Position numbers and translations under genes: made by a program. From positions 55,490-119,489 of the forward strand of contig JAHCAX010000006.1 in NCBI GenBank assembly GCA_019634675.1: a DNA stretch of 64,000 bases, in the 5' to 3' direction. Origin of the DNA: Acherontichlamydia pituitae (lineage in GTDB: Bacteria; Chlamydiota; Chlamydiia; Chlamydiales; Rhabdochlamydiaceae). Below the pieces are notes generated by a model. The model did no database searches. It saw only the letters and a program-made list of their open reading frames with translations, and was not told where the DNA came from. Below are positions 53,523-62,598 of the stretch, piece by piece. Each line of letters begins with the position of its first letter. The stretch's first letter is position 1.

Positions 53523-54038
53523 ATGAAAATATTTTTATTCTCGGTGTGCGCCGGCCTGCAGATACTTGGATCCCCCCTTCTTTCTGCACGGTCAAATAAC
53601 GAACCAAAACCATCTGATGCAAAAAACTTAGGCAAAGAACTAATGAGTAATTTGCCGGGCATATTTTCTCTTGATAATGAGAACAAAGAGGAGATCGGCG
53701 ATTTTGATGTGCCAGCAATTCGCAACGGGAACTGGGTCTTGAGCTCTCAACCAGTATCTCTTGTGGACAGCTTTACAAAAGACACCCACGCAATTGCTAC
53801 CATTTTTGTAAAAGTCGATGATGAGTTCGTCAGGATCTGTACGACGGAGCCCAATGAAAATGCAGGCACAGCGCTGTCGCATGATCATCCAGCCTATAAA
53901 CGGTTGCTAGGAGAACTGCGCTATACGAACAAAGTGACTTTGGCAGAAAAAGACTACATGGCTGATTACGATGTGTTTCGAGATAGACCTGGAAGAGTAA
54001 TCGGAGCTTATCTCGTCGGTATCCCTTTTGAGAAGTAA
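53523..54038 (+). CDS. Stand-alone secreted Cache-domain protein
   Basis: The ATG at 53523 follows TGGAG. The 171-residue protein has a signal peptide (MKIFLFSVCAGLQILGSPLLSA) and a Cache_3/Cache_2-type sensor domain. ATIFVKVDDEFVRICTTEPN, GTALSHDHPAYKRLLGEL, YMADYDVFRDRPGRVIGAYLVGIPF match extracellular ligand-binding domains of chemoreceptors. Nothing follows the sensor: no membrane helix and no signalling domain. It could be a periplasmic binding protein partnering another sensor. Divergent from the MFS exporter. Confidence 0.75.
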   Translation: MKIFLFSVCAGLQILGSPLLSARSNNEPKPSDAKNLGKELMSNLPGIFSLDNENKEEIGDFDVPAIRNGNWVLSSQPVSLVDSFTKDTHAIATIFVKVDDEFVRICTTEPNENAGTALSHDHPAYKRLLGELRYTNKVTLAEKDYMADYDVFRDRPGRVIGAYLVGIPFEK

Positions 54039-54083
54039 TCCGATTAAGAAACTGAAGCCATCATCATTTACTTTTTCAGAACC

Positions 54084-54347
54084 TTATCTTTTTCTAAACA
54101 AACGAATGATCGCCCAAATCGCTGCTAATCCAAAACAAGTATAAATGATATGTTGGACAAGAGGCATCGTAATAAATACCCACATGATCGCATTAAAATC
54201 CGCGATGCCGACAGTGCCCCAATTCAACCCAGCAAGCAACAGCAGGACCATCGAAATCCTATCTAAGCCCCTGGCCAGCTTCTTTCCTGCAGTAAGAAAC
54301 ATGATTTTACCTAACTTGCCTAACATTTTGAGTTTGACGGAACTCAT
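54084..54347 (-). CDS. DUF378 membrane protein
   Basis: The ATG at 54347 has GGAGG five bases upstream, preferred over upstream in-frame starts. The 87-residue protein has an amphipathic N-terminus and two membrane helices (ISMVLLLLAGLNWGTVGIADFN, IIYTCFGLAAIWAIIRLF) in the DUF378 pattern. Second copy of this family in the window; lacks the Cys-rich tail of the first. Confidence 0.78.
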   Translation of the reverse strand: MSSVKLKMLGKLGKIMFLTAGKKLARGLDRISMVLLLLAGLNWGTVGIADFNAIMWVFITMPLVQHIIYTCFGLAAIWAIIRLFRKR

Positions 54348-54493
54348 GATCCCTCCAGCATCGCTCATTTTCAGGTCAAATCTTCCTTCTATCAAATCAA
54401 AATCAACTCCACAATATTTAATAATGGTTTAACGAAAAAATTAAGAAATCTCAGTAACAAAAATTGATTTTTTCATTTAATTATCTATAACTT

Positions 54494-54521
54494 TTGACCT
54501 AAAAAGCAAAGTTCGTATACT
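54494..54521 (+). promoter_or_regulatory. Strong candidate promoter of the RND efflux operon
   Basis: TTGACC (54494-54499), 16 bp, TATACT (54516-54521): five of six matches in each box, the best sigma-70-like promoter I see in the window. It gives a leader of about 40 nt before the ATG at 54569. Confidence 0.65.
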
Positions 54522-54568
54522 GCGCCTTATGGGTAAAAAAATAATTTACCATTGGGTTGCGGTATCTC

Positions 54569-56107
54569 ATGTCTGAAAACGACTATGACAACGGTAAAGT
54601 GATCCCAATCTGTTCTCCAGCCTCCAAGCTGGCGCGCTTCGGCATGCCCATATCCCTTTCCGTCCTATTAATCTGCAGCGGCTGCTACACATCAAAATCG
54701 ATCATGGACCCTTACAGCTATGCCCCGCGCAGCCCCGACAATACCTGGAATCCCCCTTCCTACGTCAAGCCGATGCCTCTCAACGACGCTCCGCCCGATC
54801 TTCCTTCTCAGAATGAACCCTACAGCTTAGCGGAGATCGTCGATATTGCCTTAAGGAACAATGTCCAGACGAAGATCACCTGGGCGCAAGCGCGCTCCGC
54901 TGCCGCCCAATGGGGCCAGTCCCAAAGCCAGTTTTTTCCCCAGTTCACAGGTGATTTCAGCTACTTGAGGGCACGCCAGCCAACATTTGTCACTAGTGTG
55001 ACTTCCGGCGTAGCGACAGGAGCTCCCATTTCTGTCACCGACGTCTATTACTCGGTCTATGGGCCGCAGCTTCAGATCTCCTACCTCGTCTTCGACTTTG
55101 GAACATTAAGGGCTACGACAGAGTCCTACCGACAAGCCCTTTATAATGCTGACTGGACCCACAACAATGCGATCCAGGTATTGATTCAGACGATCATGAA
55201 CGATTTTTATAACTACCTTTATCAAAAACAGCTGTATGTGGCAGACCAGGCCAACGTTGAAACGGCCCAGACAACGCTTGATGTCGCAGAAGCAGGATTG
55301 AAAGCAGGTGTCAGGGACATTTCCGACTTCTTGCAGGCGCAGACCCAACTGCTGCAAAACCAAACAAGCCTCTGTGGTCAACAGCAGAATGTACAAGCTG
55401 CATACGCGCAGCTTTTGGCCAGCATGGGCCTTCCAGCTAATATGGAATTAGACACGCTTGGGCTGCCGAGCGACCTGCCTAACACCGACCTCTTGCCGCC
55501 TCTTGAAGAGATGATCTCGCTCGGCATGCAGAACAGGCCAGACCTCATGGCCGCAGAAGCTAACTTGCACTCTTACGAACAGCAGTTGAAAGCCGCTCAA
55601 AGACAGTTCCTGCCCCAAGTGAACTATAACTTTGAGCTGGGAAAAAGCTATTTTAACGGCGGCCTGCATGACCGGTACAACTTCCAAAGCACAATTGCCG
55701 TCAGCATGCCGATCTTTTCCGGCTATTACTACCGGAACGCGATCAAAATTGCCAAAGCGAACAAAAAAACTGCTGAAGAGCAGATGAAAAATACCCAGAT
55801 CGACGTCATCCAACAGATCACCACCTATTACTCCAGCGTCAAAGTCTCCTATGACACACTGAAATTCGCTATTGCCTTTTTAGCAGCCTCTGAAGAGCAA
55901 TACACAGTGGCCCTTGCTAAATATAAGGAAGGGACCAATACCATCCTCGATGTCGTTTCAGCGCAAAGCTCTCTTGCCGATGCTAGAGCAACAGAGGCCA
56001 ATGCAATCCAGCAATGGTTCACATCGCTGGCCAATCTAGCCTATTCAACAGGGATGGTATCCCCGACCTATCTTCCCACATCTATTACGACTGAGGAGAC
56101 AAAATGA
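54569..56107 (+). CDS. TolC-family outer-membrane efflux lipoprotein
   Basis: The 512-residue protein starts with a long polar segment and then a signal-type helix with a lipobox (MPISLSVLLICSGC, Cys at about 39). Two OEP repeats rich in long helices follow (EPYSLAEIVDIALRNNVQTKITWAQARSA; then EEMISLGMQNRPDLMAAEANLHSYEQQLKAAQRQFLPQV). It forms the outer-membrane exit duct. A TTG at 54557 is possible but less likely. Overlaps the adaptor gene by four bases. Confidence 0.9.
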   Translation: MSENDYDNGKVIPICSPASKLARFGMPISLSVLLICSGCYTSKSIMDPYSYAPRSPDNTWNPPSYVKPMPLNDAPPDLPSQNEPYSLAEIVDIALRNNVQTKITWAQARSAAAQWGQSQSQFFPQFTGDFSYLRARQPTFVTSVTSGVATGAPISVTDVYYSVYGPQLQISYLVFDFGTLRATTESYRQALYNADWTHNNAIQVLIQTIMNDFYNYLYQKQLYVADQANVETAQTTLDVAEAGLKAGVRDISDFLQAQTQLLQNQTSLCGQQQNVQAAYAQLLASMGLPANMELDTLGLPSDLPNTDLLPPLEEMISLGMQNRPDLMAAEANLHSYEQQLKAAQRQFLPQVNYNFELGKSYFNGGLHDRYNFQSTIAVSMPIFSGYYYRNAIKIAKANKKTAEEQMKNTQIDVIQQITTYYSSVKVSYDTLKFAIAFLAASEEQYTVALAKYKEGTNTILDVVSAQSSLADARATEANAIQQWFTSLANLAYSTGMVSPTYLPTSITTEETK

Positions 56108-57225
56108 AAAAGTATGTAGTGCTTGCCGCATTATTGACCATTGCAGGATGTGAAAAAGCTCCTCCTCCTCCCCCTCCTCCCCATCAAGTGACGGTAACGA
56201 CCCCATCTATCTGCACTGTCCCCCTCTATCTCGATTACACGGGGCATGTCACCCCCTATATCAGCGTCGATGTGATGGCCCAAGTTTCCGGGATCATGAC
56301 CAGCCAATTTTTTGTGCAAGGACAGGACGTCAAAGAGGGAGATCTTCTGCTTGTGATTGATCCGAGGCCCTACGAAGCGCAGCTTGCGCAAGCAGAAGGG
56401 GTCTTGGCGCAAACTTATGCGAATTTAGAGTATGCGCGCGATACGACACAGCGATACGCCTCGCTGGTCAAAGAAAACTTCATTTCCCAGCTCGACTACG
56501 ACCAGTACGTTACAAACGTGCTCGCTGATGAAGCGACGATCAAACAGAACCAAGCTGCGATTGAAACGGCTAAGATCAATCTCGGCTACTGCTTCATCCG
56601 CGCCCCGATGAACTGTGTGACGGGACAGCTTCAAGTCAAACCGGGCAACTATGTCAACGCTAACTCTGGAACCAACTTAGTAACACTGAACCAGATCCAA
56701 CCGATCTATGTCGATTTTTACGTTCCGGAGACCGATCTCACAACTATCCAAATGAGACAAAAAGCAAAGAACCTCAAACTGCAAGTGTTCACCGAGCCGT
56801 CGCATACCCATACATTTGAAGGAGAACTGACCCTCATCGACAACCAGGTCAATGAAAATACAGGGGCCATCCTGATGGAAGGGACCTTTGCCAATGAGGA
56901 CAAGCTGCTCTGGCCAGGACATTACGTCGATGTGCGGGTCATCCTCGATGAGCTCAATGAGGCCATTGTCATTCCGACCCAATCGGTCATGGTGGGACAA
57001 TCGGGCCACTACGTCTACGTCCTTAAATCAGACAGCACAGCTGAAAAGCGCCCTGTGCAGATCGGCCAGAGATTTGGCGAGCAGACCGTAATTTTGGCCG
57101 GAGTCAAACCTGACGACCAAGTCATCGTTGAAGGACAGCTCAATATTTACAGCGGGATGAAAGTGCAGGTTGCCACCAAAGCGCCTCCAGAACCGCAGCA
57201 ACCTGCTTACCAAGCTCCATTATAA
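56104..57225 (+). CDS. RND efflux membrane-fusion (adaptor) lipoprotein
   Basis: The 373-residue protein has a lipoprotein signal (MKKYVVLAALLTIAGC, Cys16), a poly-proline stretch, and the AcrA-like order. Lipoyl half (VSGIMTSQFFVQGQDVKEGDLLLVIDPRPYEAQLAQAEG), helical hairpin, second lipoyl half, beta barrel and membrane-proximal domain (VVIPTQSVM-like AIVIPTQSVMVGQ) are visible. It bridges the pump and the outer-membrane factor. Confidence 0.93.
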   Translation: MKKYVVLAALLTIAGCEKAPPPPPPPHQVTVTTPSICTVPLYLDYTGHVTPYISVDVMAQVSGIMTSQFFVQGQDVKEGDLLLVIDPRPYEAQLAQAEGVLAQTYANLEYARDTTQRYASLVKENFISQLDYDQYVTNVLADEATIKQNQAAIETAKINLGYCFIRAPMNCVTGQLQVKPGNYVNANSGTNLVTLNQIQPIYVDFYVPETDLTTIQMRQKAKNLKLQVFTEPSHTHTFEGELTLIDNQVNENTGAILMEGTFANEDKLLWPGHYVDVRVILDELNEAIVIPTQSVMVGQSGHYVYVLKSDSTAEKRPVQIGQRFGEQTVILAGVKPDDQVIVEGQLNIYSGMKVQVATKAPPEPQQPAYQAPL

Positions 57226-57242
57226 AGAGGGAATAGCTCCAT

Positions 57243-60200
57243 ATGAACATCTCAGCTCCCTTTATCAATCGTCCTGTGATGACAACGCTTGTCATGCTTG
57301 CACTTGCATTTTTTGGAGTATTAAGCTACCAGGCCCTTCCTGTCAGCGACATGCCCGACGTCGATTATCCAACGATTGAAGTCAGCGTCGACTATCCAGG
57401 CGCTGATCCTCAAACGATCGCCAACAACGTCGTCGTCCCCCTCGAAAGGCAGTTCACATCGATCGAAGGGATCCAGACCATCTCCTCCACAAGCTACACC
57501 GGAAGCGCCAGCATCGTCCTCCAGTTCGTTCTTGACCGAAGCGTGGACTTGGCCGCGCCCGATGTCCAATCGGCGATCAACGCTGCAAGCGCCCAGCTGC
57601 CGCAAGACCTGCCTTACGCGCCGACTTACAGCAAAGTCAATCCGACATCAACCCCTATTTTAATCTTCGTCATCACCTCGCCCGATATGACCCTTGGCGA
57701 TTTGTACAACTATGGCGATGTCGTTTTAGGGCAACGGCTCAGTATCCTGGAAGGTGTTTCCCAAGTACAAACTTATGGAAGCCCCTATGCTGTCCGTCTG
57801 AGGGTCGATCCTCAAAAAATGGTCGCCCGAGGGATCGGGATCAACGACGTTGGCGAAGCGATCAAAACTGCCAACGTCTACCTGCCTACAGGGACCTTAT
57901 ACGGCTTTTCCCGCGAGTTCACCGTCGATATCCAAGGACAGCTCTACAGCGCAGATGTGTATGATCCGATCATTATTAAAAATGACAACGGTTCGATCAC
58001 CCGGTTCCGCGATATCGGAAAAGCGATCGACAGCATCCAAGACGATAAGATGTACTTCTCCTACTTTGAAGGAGAGCAGTCATCGCCGATGGTAGCCATC
58101 GCCATGCGGAAGCAGCCTGGTGCAAACACCCTCCAAGTGATCCAAGAGGTCAACAACCTCCTTCCCCAGCTACAGGGTGAACTTCCCGGATCTGTCGAGC
58201 TGATCCGCATGTACGACCAATCAGATTACATTTGGGAATCGGTCCATGACGTGCAGTTCACACTCGTTGTCGCGCTCATTCTCGTTGTTCTTGTGATCTT
58301 CTTCTATTTAGGAAAGATCCGCGATACAATCATCCCAGTCTTCGCTATTCCGATGTCGGTCTTAGCGACCTTCATCGTCATGCTCAAACTTGGATTTACC
58401 ATCGACATCCTTTCTCTTCTCGCCATCACCCTTGCGATCGGCTTCCTCGTCGACGACGCAATCGTTGTCCTTGAGAACATCGTCCGCCACGTCGAGCATG
58501 GTGAATCTCCTTTGCAAGCAGCGCTCAACGGATCAAAGCAGATCGGCTTCACGATCTTATCGATGACACTCTGTCTCTGCACCGTGTTCATTCCCCTCAT
58601 CTTCATGGGCGGCATTATCGGAAGGATCCTCCACGAGTTTGCCATGACGATTGTGATCGCAGTCGCCATTTCCGGCGTCATCTCGCTGACATTAACGCCG
58701 CTTCTGTGCAGCCGCTTTATTCCTGTCCATGTCGAAGGGCGCAAAAAGAACTTCGTCGAAAAATTCTCCGATGCCTTCAACCAGAAGATCCTCGATATTT
58801 ATGGCCCCACCCTCGAATGGTCGCTCAACCATAAAAAAATCATTCTCGGCGTCGGCGCTGCAAGTCTTGGGCTTTCCCTTCTTCTCCTCGCCAAACTCCC
58901 GAAAGACTTCTTGCCTCCCGATGACTTAGGCCTTATTGAAGCCTATGTCCAGACAGTCGACGGCACATCCCCCTTTATCCTCGGCGACTACATGGAAGAG
59001 CTCGCTAAAATGGCCGTTCACGATTCCAATGTTACAAAAGTAGCGGCAGTCGGCGGCTATCCCCAAGACAATGAAGGGATCCTCTATATCCACTTAAAGC
59101 CGCTTCAAGATCGGCTTCCCCTCGCAGGCGTGCTACATGCTCTCTATCCCAAAATGAATGCAATCCCAGGGGTAAAGACCTTCTTAAAACCCTTGCCGCT
59201 GATCAACCTTCAGGTCGGCGCCGTCGACAGCAAGGCCGCCTACCAGTTCACTGTCCAAAGCTTAAGCTCCGACGATCTCTATGAGTACGCTCCAAAACTC
59301 GAAGATGCGTTGAAAAAATTGACAACGATCAAAGATGTCGTCAGCGACCTGGACATCACCCAGCCTCAGCTCAACGTCGAGATCCTGCGCGACCGCGCCT
59401 CAATTTACAACATCACAGCGTACGACATCGAAAATGCCTTCAGCTTAGCTTACGCCGGGACAAACTTGTCACCCATCAACATGCCCGACAACCAGTACTA
59501 CGCCATTATGGAGACCTTTCCACGGTTCTATAGCGAACCTGCCCAAGTGAGGCAGCTCTGGCTCCGCTCCTCGACAAACCATATGGTCCCGCTGAGCTCG
59601 ATCACGAGGATCTCCGAATCGGTCGGCCCGTTGACAGTGAACCACATTAACACACTTCCGTCCGCAACGATCTCCTTCAACCTTGGCAATGCCGCCCTCG
59701 AGACCGCTTTGAAAGATGTGAAAAAAACAGCAAGCGAAGTCTTGCCGCCGACAGTCTTCGGCAGCGTGCAGGGCGCCGCAAGCGTCTTCCAGACATCATT
59801 TGCCAACCTCCAGTACCTGCTCGTCATCACCATCTTCATCATCTATGTGATCCTGGGCATCCTCTATGAAAACTTCTATCCCCCGATCACCGTCATGTCG
59901 ACGCTGCCTCCTGCAGCGTTGGGAGGACTCTTTAGCTTATTTCTCTTTGGAGAGACCCTTTCGCTCTATGCATTCGTCGGACTGATCATGCTACTCGGGA
60001 TCGTCTTGAAGAACGGGATCATCATGATCGACTTTGCCAACGAGTCGCGCATCCATGAAGGCAAGTCGATCCACGATGCGATCTATCACGCCTGCATGGT
60101 CAGGTGCCGTCCGATCCTTATGACCACCTTTGCAGCGCTGATGGGCGCTGTACCTATTGCGCTCGGCATCGGCGGGATGACCGCGCAAAGCCGCCGGCCG

Positions 60201-60356
60201 CTGGGTATCGTGATCGTCGGAGGGCTGATCGTTTCCCAAGTCCTCACCCTCTACCTCACGCCGATCATCTATACCTACGTCGAAGCCTTCCACGAAAGAA
60301 TGAACAAGCTGAAAAAACACCCCAAACCCGAAGAAAACAACCTAGGCGGACAATAA
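57243..60356 (+). CDS. RND multidrug efflux pump, HAE1 (AcrB-like) family
   Basis: The 1037-residue protein has the AcrB arrangement: first helix (FINRPVMTTLVMLALAFFG), large periplasmic porter loop, helices 2-6 with the proton-relay pair DD in GFLVDDAIVVLEN, second periplasmic loop, and helix 10 with the relay lysine (GIVLKNGIIMIDFANE). It exports drugs or host compounds using the proton gradient. Third gene of the operon, 17 bp after the adaptor. Confidence 0.95.
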   Translation: MNISAPFINRPVMTTLVMLALAFFGVLSYQALPVSDMPDVDYPTIEVSVDYPGADPQTIANNVVVPLERQFTSIEGIQTISSTSYTGSASIVLQFVLDRSVDLAAPDVQSAINAASAQLPQDLPYAPTYSKVNPTSTPILIFVITSPDMTLGDLYNYGDVVLGQRLSILEGVSQVQTYGSPYAVRLRVDPQKMVARGIGINDVGEAIKTANVYLPTGTLYGFSREFTVDIQGQLYSADVYDPIIIKNDNGSITRFRDIGKAIDSIQDDKMYFSYFEGEQSSPMVAIAMRKQPGANTLQVIQEVNNLLPQLQGELPGSVELIRMYDQSDYIWESVHDVQFTLVVALILVVLVIFFYLGKIRDTIIPVFAIPMSVLATFIVMLKLGFTIDILSLLAITLAIGFLVDDAIVVLENIVRHVEHGESPLQAALNGSKQIGFTILSMTLCLCTVFIPLIFMGGIIGRILHEFAMTIVIAVAISGVISLTLTPLLCSRFIPVHVEGRKKNFVEKFSDAFNQKILDIYGPTLEWSLNHKKIILGVGAASLGLSLLLLAKLPKDFLPPDDLGLIEAYVQTVDGTSPFILGDYMEELAKMAVHDSNVTKVAAVGGYPQDNEGILYIHLKPLQDRLPLAGVLHALYPKMNAIPGVKTFLKPLPLINLQVGAVDSKAAYQFTVQSLSSDDLYEYAPKLEDALKKLTTIKDVVSDLDITQPQLNVEILRDRASIYNITAYDIENAFSLAYAGTNLSPINMPDNQYYAIMETFPRFYSEPAQVRQLWLRSSTNHMVPLSSITRISESVGPLTVNHINTLPSATISFNLGNAALETALKDVKKTASEVLPPTVFGSVQGAASVFQTSFANLQYLLVITIFIIYVILGILYENFYPPITVMSTLPPAALGGLFSLFLFGETLSLYAFVGLIMLLGIVLKNGIIMIDFANESRIHEGKSIHDAIYHACMVRCRPILMTTFAALMGAVPIALGIGGMTAQSRRPLGIVIVGGLIVSQVLTLYLTPIIYTYVEAFHERMNKLKKHPKPEENNLGGQ

Positions 60357-60378
60357 GAAATTGCCAAATCAATCCTCA

Positions 60379-60399
60379 CCCTGCCCTTTTGAAGCAGGG
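60379..60399 (+). terminator. Possible terminator of the RND operon
   Basis: CCCTGC and GCAGGG flank a 9-nt loop, 22 bp after the stop codon. No clear T-run follows, so confidence is limited. Confidence 0.4.
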
Positions 60400-60559
60400 C
60401 TTCGTCTGTCAGAACTTTTCACTTTGATAATTTAATGAGTCTCAAGAAGACGAAGTAATCAAACACAATCTGAAGACTCTTAACCACTGCTGAATCAAAC
60501 AGCCTCTTGCACTAATTGCACCAAAAAAGGTACACTCAAATTTGATTTAGGAAGGCCAA

Positions 60560-60937
60560 ATGACGTAGCACAACCTGATACCTGCTGTCTTTTACAAAGA
60601 AGATGGCAGCGACAATGAACCTGTTAGGGAATGGCTTTATTCTCTAGATAAAAACTGCCGCAAAATTATCGGAAAGGATATGAGAACAGTACAACTAGGG
60701 TGGCCATTAGGTATGCCGCTTGTGCGCAGCCTTGGCGAGGGACTATGGGAAATAAGAATTCGCCTCCCTAATAACATCGCCCGTATTATTTTCCAAATGA
60801 TCAAAGGAGAAATGGTCTTACTTCATGGTTTTATTAAAAAAACACAAAAAACACCTTTGGAAGATCTTCAACTCGCAAAAAATCGGGCAAAAAAATACAA
60901 AGCAATAGAGGGCAAAATTCATGGCAAACAAGCATAG
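60560..60937 (+). pseudogene. higB: HigB/RelE-type (Gp49-like) toxin with an in-frame TAG at codon 3
   Basis: The sequence has AGGAAGG followed by ATG at 60560, but codon 3 is TAG (60566-60568). Beyond it the same frame encodes a full HigB/Gp49-type toxin. YKEDGSDNEPVREWLYSL, DKNCRKIIGKDMRTVQLGWP, MPLVRSLGEGLWEIRIRLP and VLLHGFIKKTQKTP are the usual motifs. So either the gene is silenced by a nonsense mutation, or translation restarts, the first downstream ATG being 60680, which would drop 40 residues including the first strand. Intact toxins inhibit translation by cleaving mRNA at ribosomes. The antitoxin gene overlaps by 17 bp. Confidence 0.75.
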
Positions 60938-61199
60938 AGGTTCTAGTTTTGACGATTTCCTGAAAGAAGAAGGCATCTTTGAGGAGTGCAACACAGAGGC
61001 TGTAAAGAGAGTCCTAGCATTTCAGTTTGAAAAAGAGCTTAAAAAGCAAAAAATGACAAAGTCTCAACTTGCAAAAAGGATGAAAACGAGTCGTACCGCA
61101 GTCGATCGACTTCTCGATCCAAAAAAATCATGCAGCTTGAAATCTCTTGTCATTGCGACATCCGCCTTAGGAAAAACTCTAGAAATTCGCGTTATCTAA
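60921..61199 (+). CDS. higA: XRE-family antitoxin (HigA-like)
   Basis: The 92-residue protein has an HTH of the XRE type (LKKQKMTKSQLAKRMKTSRTAVDRLLDPKKSCSLKSLVIA) in the arrangement used by antitoxins paired with HigB/Gp49 toxins. AGAGGG precedes the ATG. It would neutralise the toxin and repress the operon. Since the toxin start is disrupted, its retention suggests either recent decay or a remaining role. Confidence 0.85.
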   Translation: MANKHRGSSFDDFLKEEGIFEECNTEAVKRVLAFQFEKELKKQKMTKSQLAKRMKTSRTAVDRLLDPKKSCSLKSLVIATSALGKTLEIRVI

Positions 61200-61217
61200 A
61201 AGTGCCCACTTTCATTG

Positions 61218-61283
61218 TTGAAAGTCATATTTCGCTTTGAAAAAGGTGAAGCACTAGAGGTAAATTTAATAGACTTTCATTAG
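61218..61283 (+). pseudogene. C-terminal stub of a second HigB/RelE-type toxin
   Basis: In the frame of the preceding antitoxin, after its stop, the sequence reads FRFEKGEALEVNLIDFH then TAG, closely resembling the usual HigB ending (FxxxDGDAYDVEIVDYH). No N-terminal part exists upstream, because that DNA is the preceding antitoxin gene. The stub ends 9 bp before the HigA ATG at 61293, exactly where a HigB normally ends. It appears to be a deletion remnant. Confidence 0.65.
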
Positions 61284-61292
61284 GAGAATAAG

Positions 61293-61664
61293 ATGGCTGT
61301 TCACAAAAAAGCTTCTCGAAGGAAACCATCTCATCCAGGGATCATATTAAATGAGCACTACATTAAGCCACTTAACTTGAACTTGCAGAAGCTGGCTGAC
61401 CATTTAGGCATCGCTAGAAATACCCTCTTTAAAATTCGATCTGGCCATGCCAATGTTACTCCCGCCATTGCACTTTCATTGGCCAAAGCTTTCGATACAT
61501 CCCCGGAACTATGGTTAAATCTGCGACAAAAATACGATCTGTGGGTTGAGGAAAATATTAAGCCTCATGAAAAAATTATGCCCCTCATAAAAAATGGGAT
61601 CCTATTGTCTATGCCGCTTCGAACCGGATTAGTCAAACGCCCTGGCTCCCCTGCCGTTCGCTAA
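61293..61664 (+). CDS. higA: HigA-type antitoxin without an intact toxin
   Basis: The 123-residue protein begins RKPSHPGIILNEHYIKPLNL, the HigA signature, with the HTH LQKLADHLGIARNTLFKIRSGHANVTPAIALSLAKAF and SPELWLNLRQKYDLWV. TAGGAG precedes the ATG. The cognate HigB is reduced to a 17-codon stub. The C-terminal tail (SMPLRTGLVKRPGSPAVR) is longer than usual and may be read-through from a lost stop. Confidence 0.88.
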   Translation: MAVHKKASRRKPSHPGIILNEHYIKPLNLNLQKLADHLGIARNTLFKIRSGHANVTPAIALSLAKAFDTSPELWLNLRQKYDLWVEENIKPHEKIMPLIKNGILLSMPLRTGLVKRPGSPAVR

Positions 61665-61681
61665 ATAGCCGATTAAAAAAT

Positions 61682-62560
61682 TCAGGGACGGGGGTGGAAG
61701 TTGGAGAAGGCTTGGGTAAGGTGGTGCTGGCTGATGTGGGTGTAGCGATCGGTCGTTGCAACGCTCGCATGTCCAAGCATCTCTTGGATCACTCGAAGGT
61801 CTGCCCCGTTTTCCAAAAGATGGGTCGCAAACGAGTGGCGCAGCGTATGGGGTGAAAGTGGTTTTCCGATCCCCGCCTTTTTCCCGTAAAACTTGATCCG
61901 CTGCCAAATAAGCGTTCTGTCGATCCGCTTTCCCTTTGATGTCACAAATAAAGGCGCCTCTTTTTGATCGGGCTGCGCGTCGCGGAAATGGATCAAGTAG
62001 TGGTCGACAGCATCAATTGCGGGCTGAGCGATCGGGACGATCCTTTCCTTGCCCCCTTTTCCTTTGACACGCACCGTGTTCTCGCTGATATCGAACAGAT
62101 TAAGGCCGCACACTTCCGATACCCGAAGCCCCGATGCGTAGATCACTTCGAAAACCGCCCTGTCGCGCGCTCCCATCGGATCTGTAGGATCGGGAGATTT
62201 GAGCAGCGCGTCGACTTCATCATAAGTCAGGACTTCCGGGATCAGCTGCCACAGTTTAGGAGAGTCCAGGTTTGCTGTCGGGTCCGTTGCAATCAGCTTT
62301 TCCCGCTTTAAAAAGCGGAAAAAGACCTTCACCGCGACAAGAGACCTGCAGACGGAGCTGCTCGCATATTGCCCACTTTTGAGCTGCGCTAAAAAAGCGA
62401 TCACGTCCCCTTCGCCAACTTCCTCAAGCGCTAGCTTGCCACGGCCTTTCAAAAGCTTGAAGAACATCTCCAGATCGCGGCGATACGCAGCAACTGTATT
62501 CGTAGAGAGCCCCTTTTCAGAGGCGATGTAGGACAAAAAATCAGCTAAAGCAAGGTCCAT
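61682..62560 (-). CDS. Tyrosine recombinase XerC/XerD
   Basis: The 292-residue protein has a SAM-like N-terminal domain (FLSYIASEKGLSTNTVAAYRRDL) and the catalytic domain with all active residues: R146 (GLRVSEV), K170 region (VKGKGGKERIVP), H238/R241 (SPHTLRHSF), H264 (LGHAS), Y273 (DRYTH). Such enzymes resolve chromosome dimers at dif. Length and N-terminus fit XerD slightly better than XerC, but I leave the choice open. A hairpin overlaps its ribosome site. Confidence 0.9.
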   Translation of the reverse strand: MDLALADFLSYIASEKGLSTNTVAAYRRDLEMFFKLLKGRGKLALEEVGEGDVIAFLAQLKSGQYASSSVCRSLVAVKVFFRFLKREKLIATDPTANLDSPKLWQLIPEVLTYDEVDALLKSPDPTDPMGARDRAVFEVIYASGLRVSEVCGLNLFDISENTVRVKGKGGKERIVPIAQPAIDAVDHYLIHFRDAQPDQKEAPLFVTSKGKRIDRTLIWQRIKFYGKKAGIGKPLSPHTLRHSFATHLLENGADLRVIQEMLGHASVATTDRYTHISQHHLTQAFSNFHPRP

Positions 62561-62561
62561 C

Positions 62562-62592
62562 GGGTAGAACTCCTAGTAGGATAGTTCTACCC
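62562..62592 (-). promoter_or_regulatory. Hairpin covering the xer ribosome-binding site
   Basis: GGGTAGAACT and AGTTCTACCC are perfect 10-bp arms around an 11-nt loop. On the minus-strand mRNA the AGGAG of the xer gene lies at the loop/stem junction, just before the ATG at 62560. The structure could hinder initiation when folded. Confidence 0.6.
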
Positions 62593-62598
62593 AATCGG

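Noticed and set aside
60357..60559. tRNA or small RNA gene between the RND operon and the toxin locus
   Set aside because: No T-loop/anticodon-arm pattern found by eye here or in other spacers; only a weak hairpin is visible.
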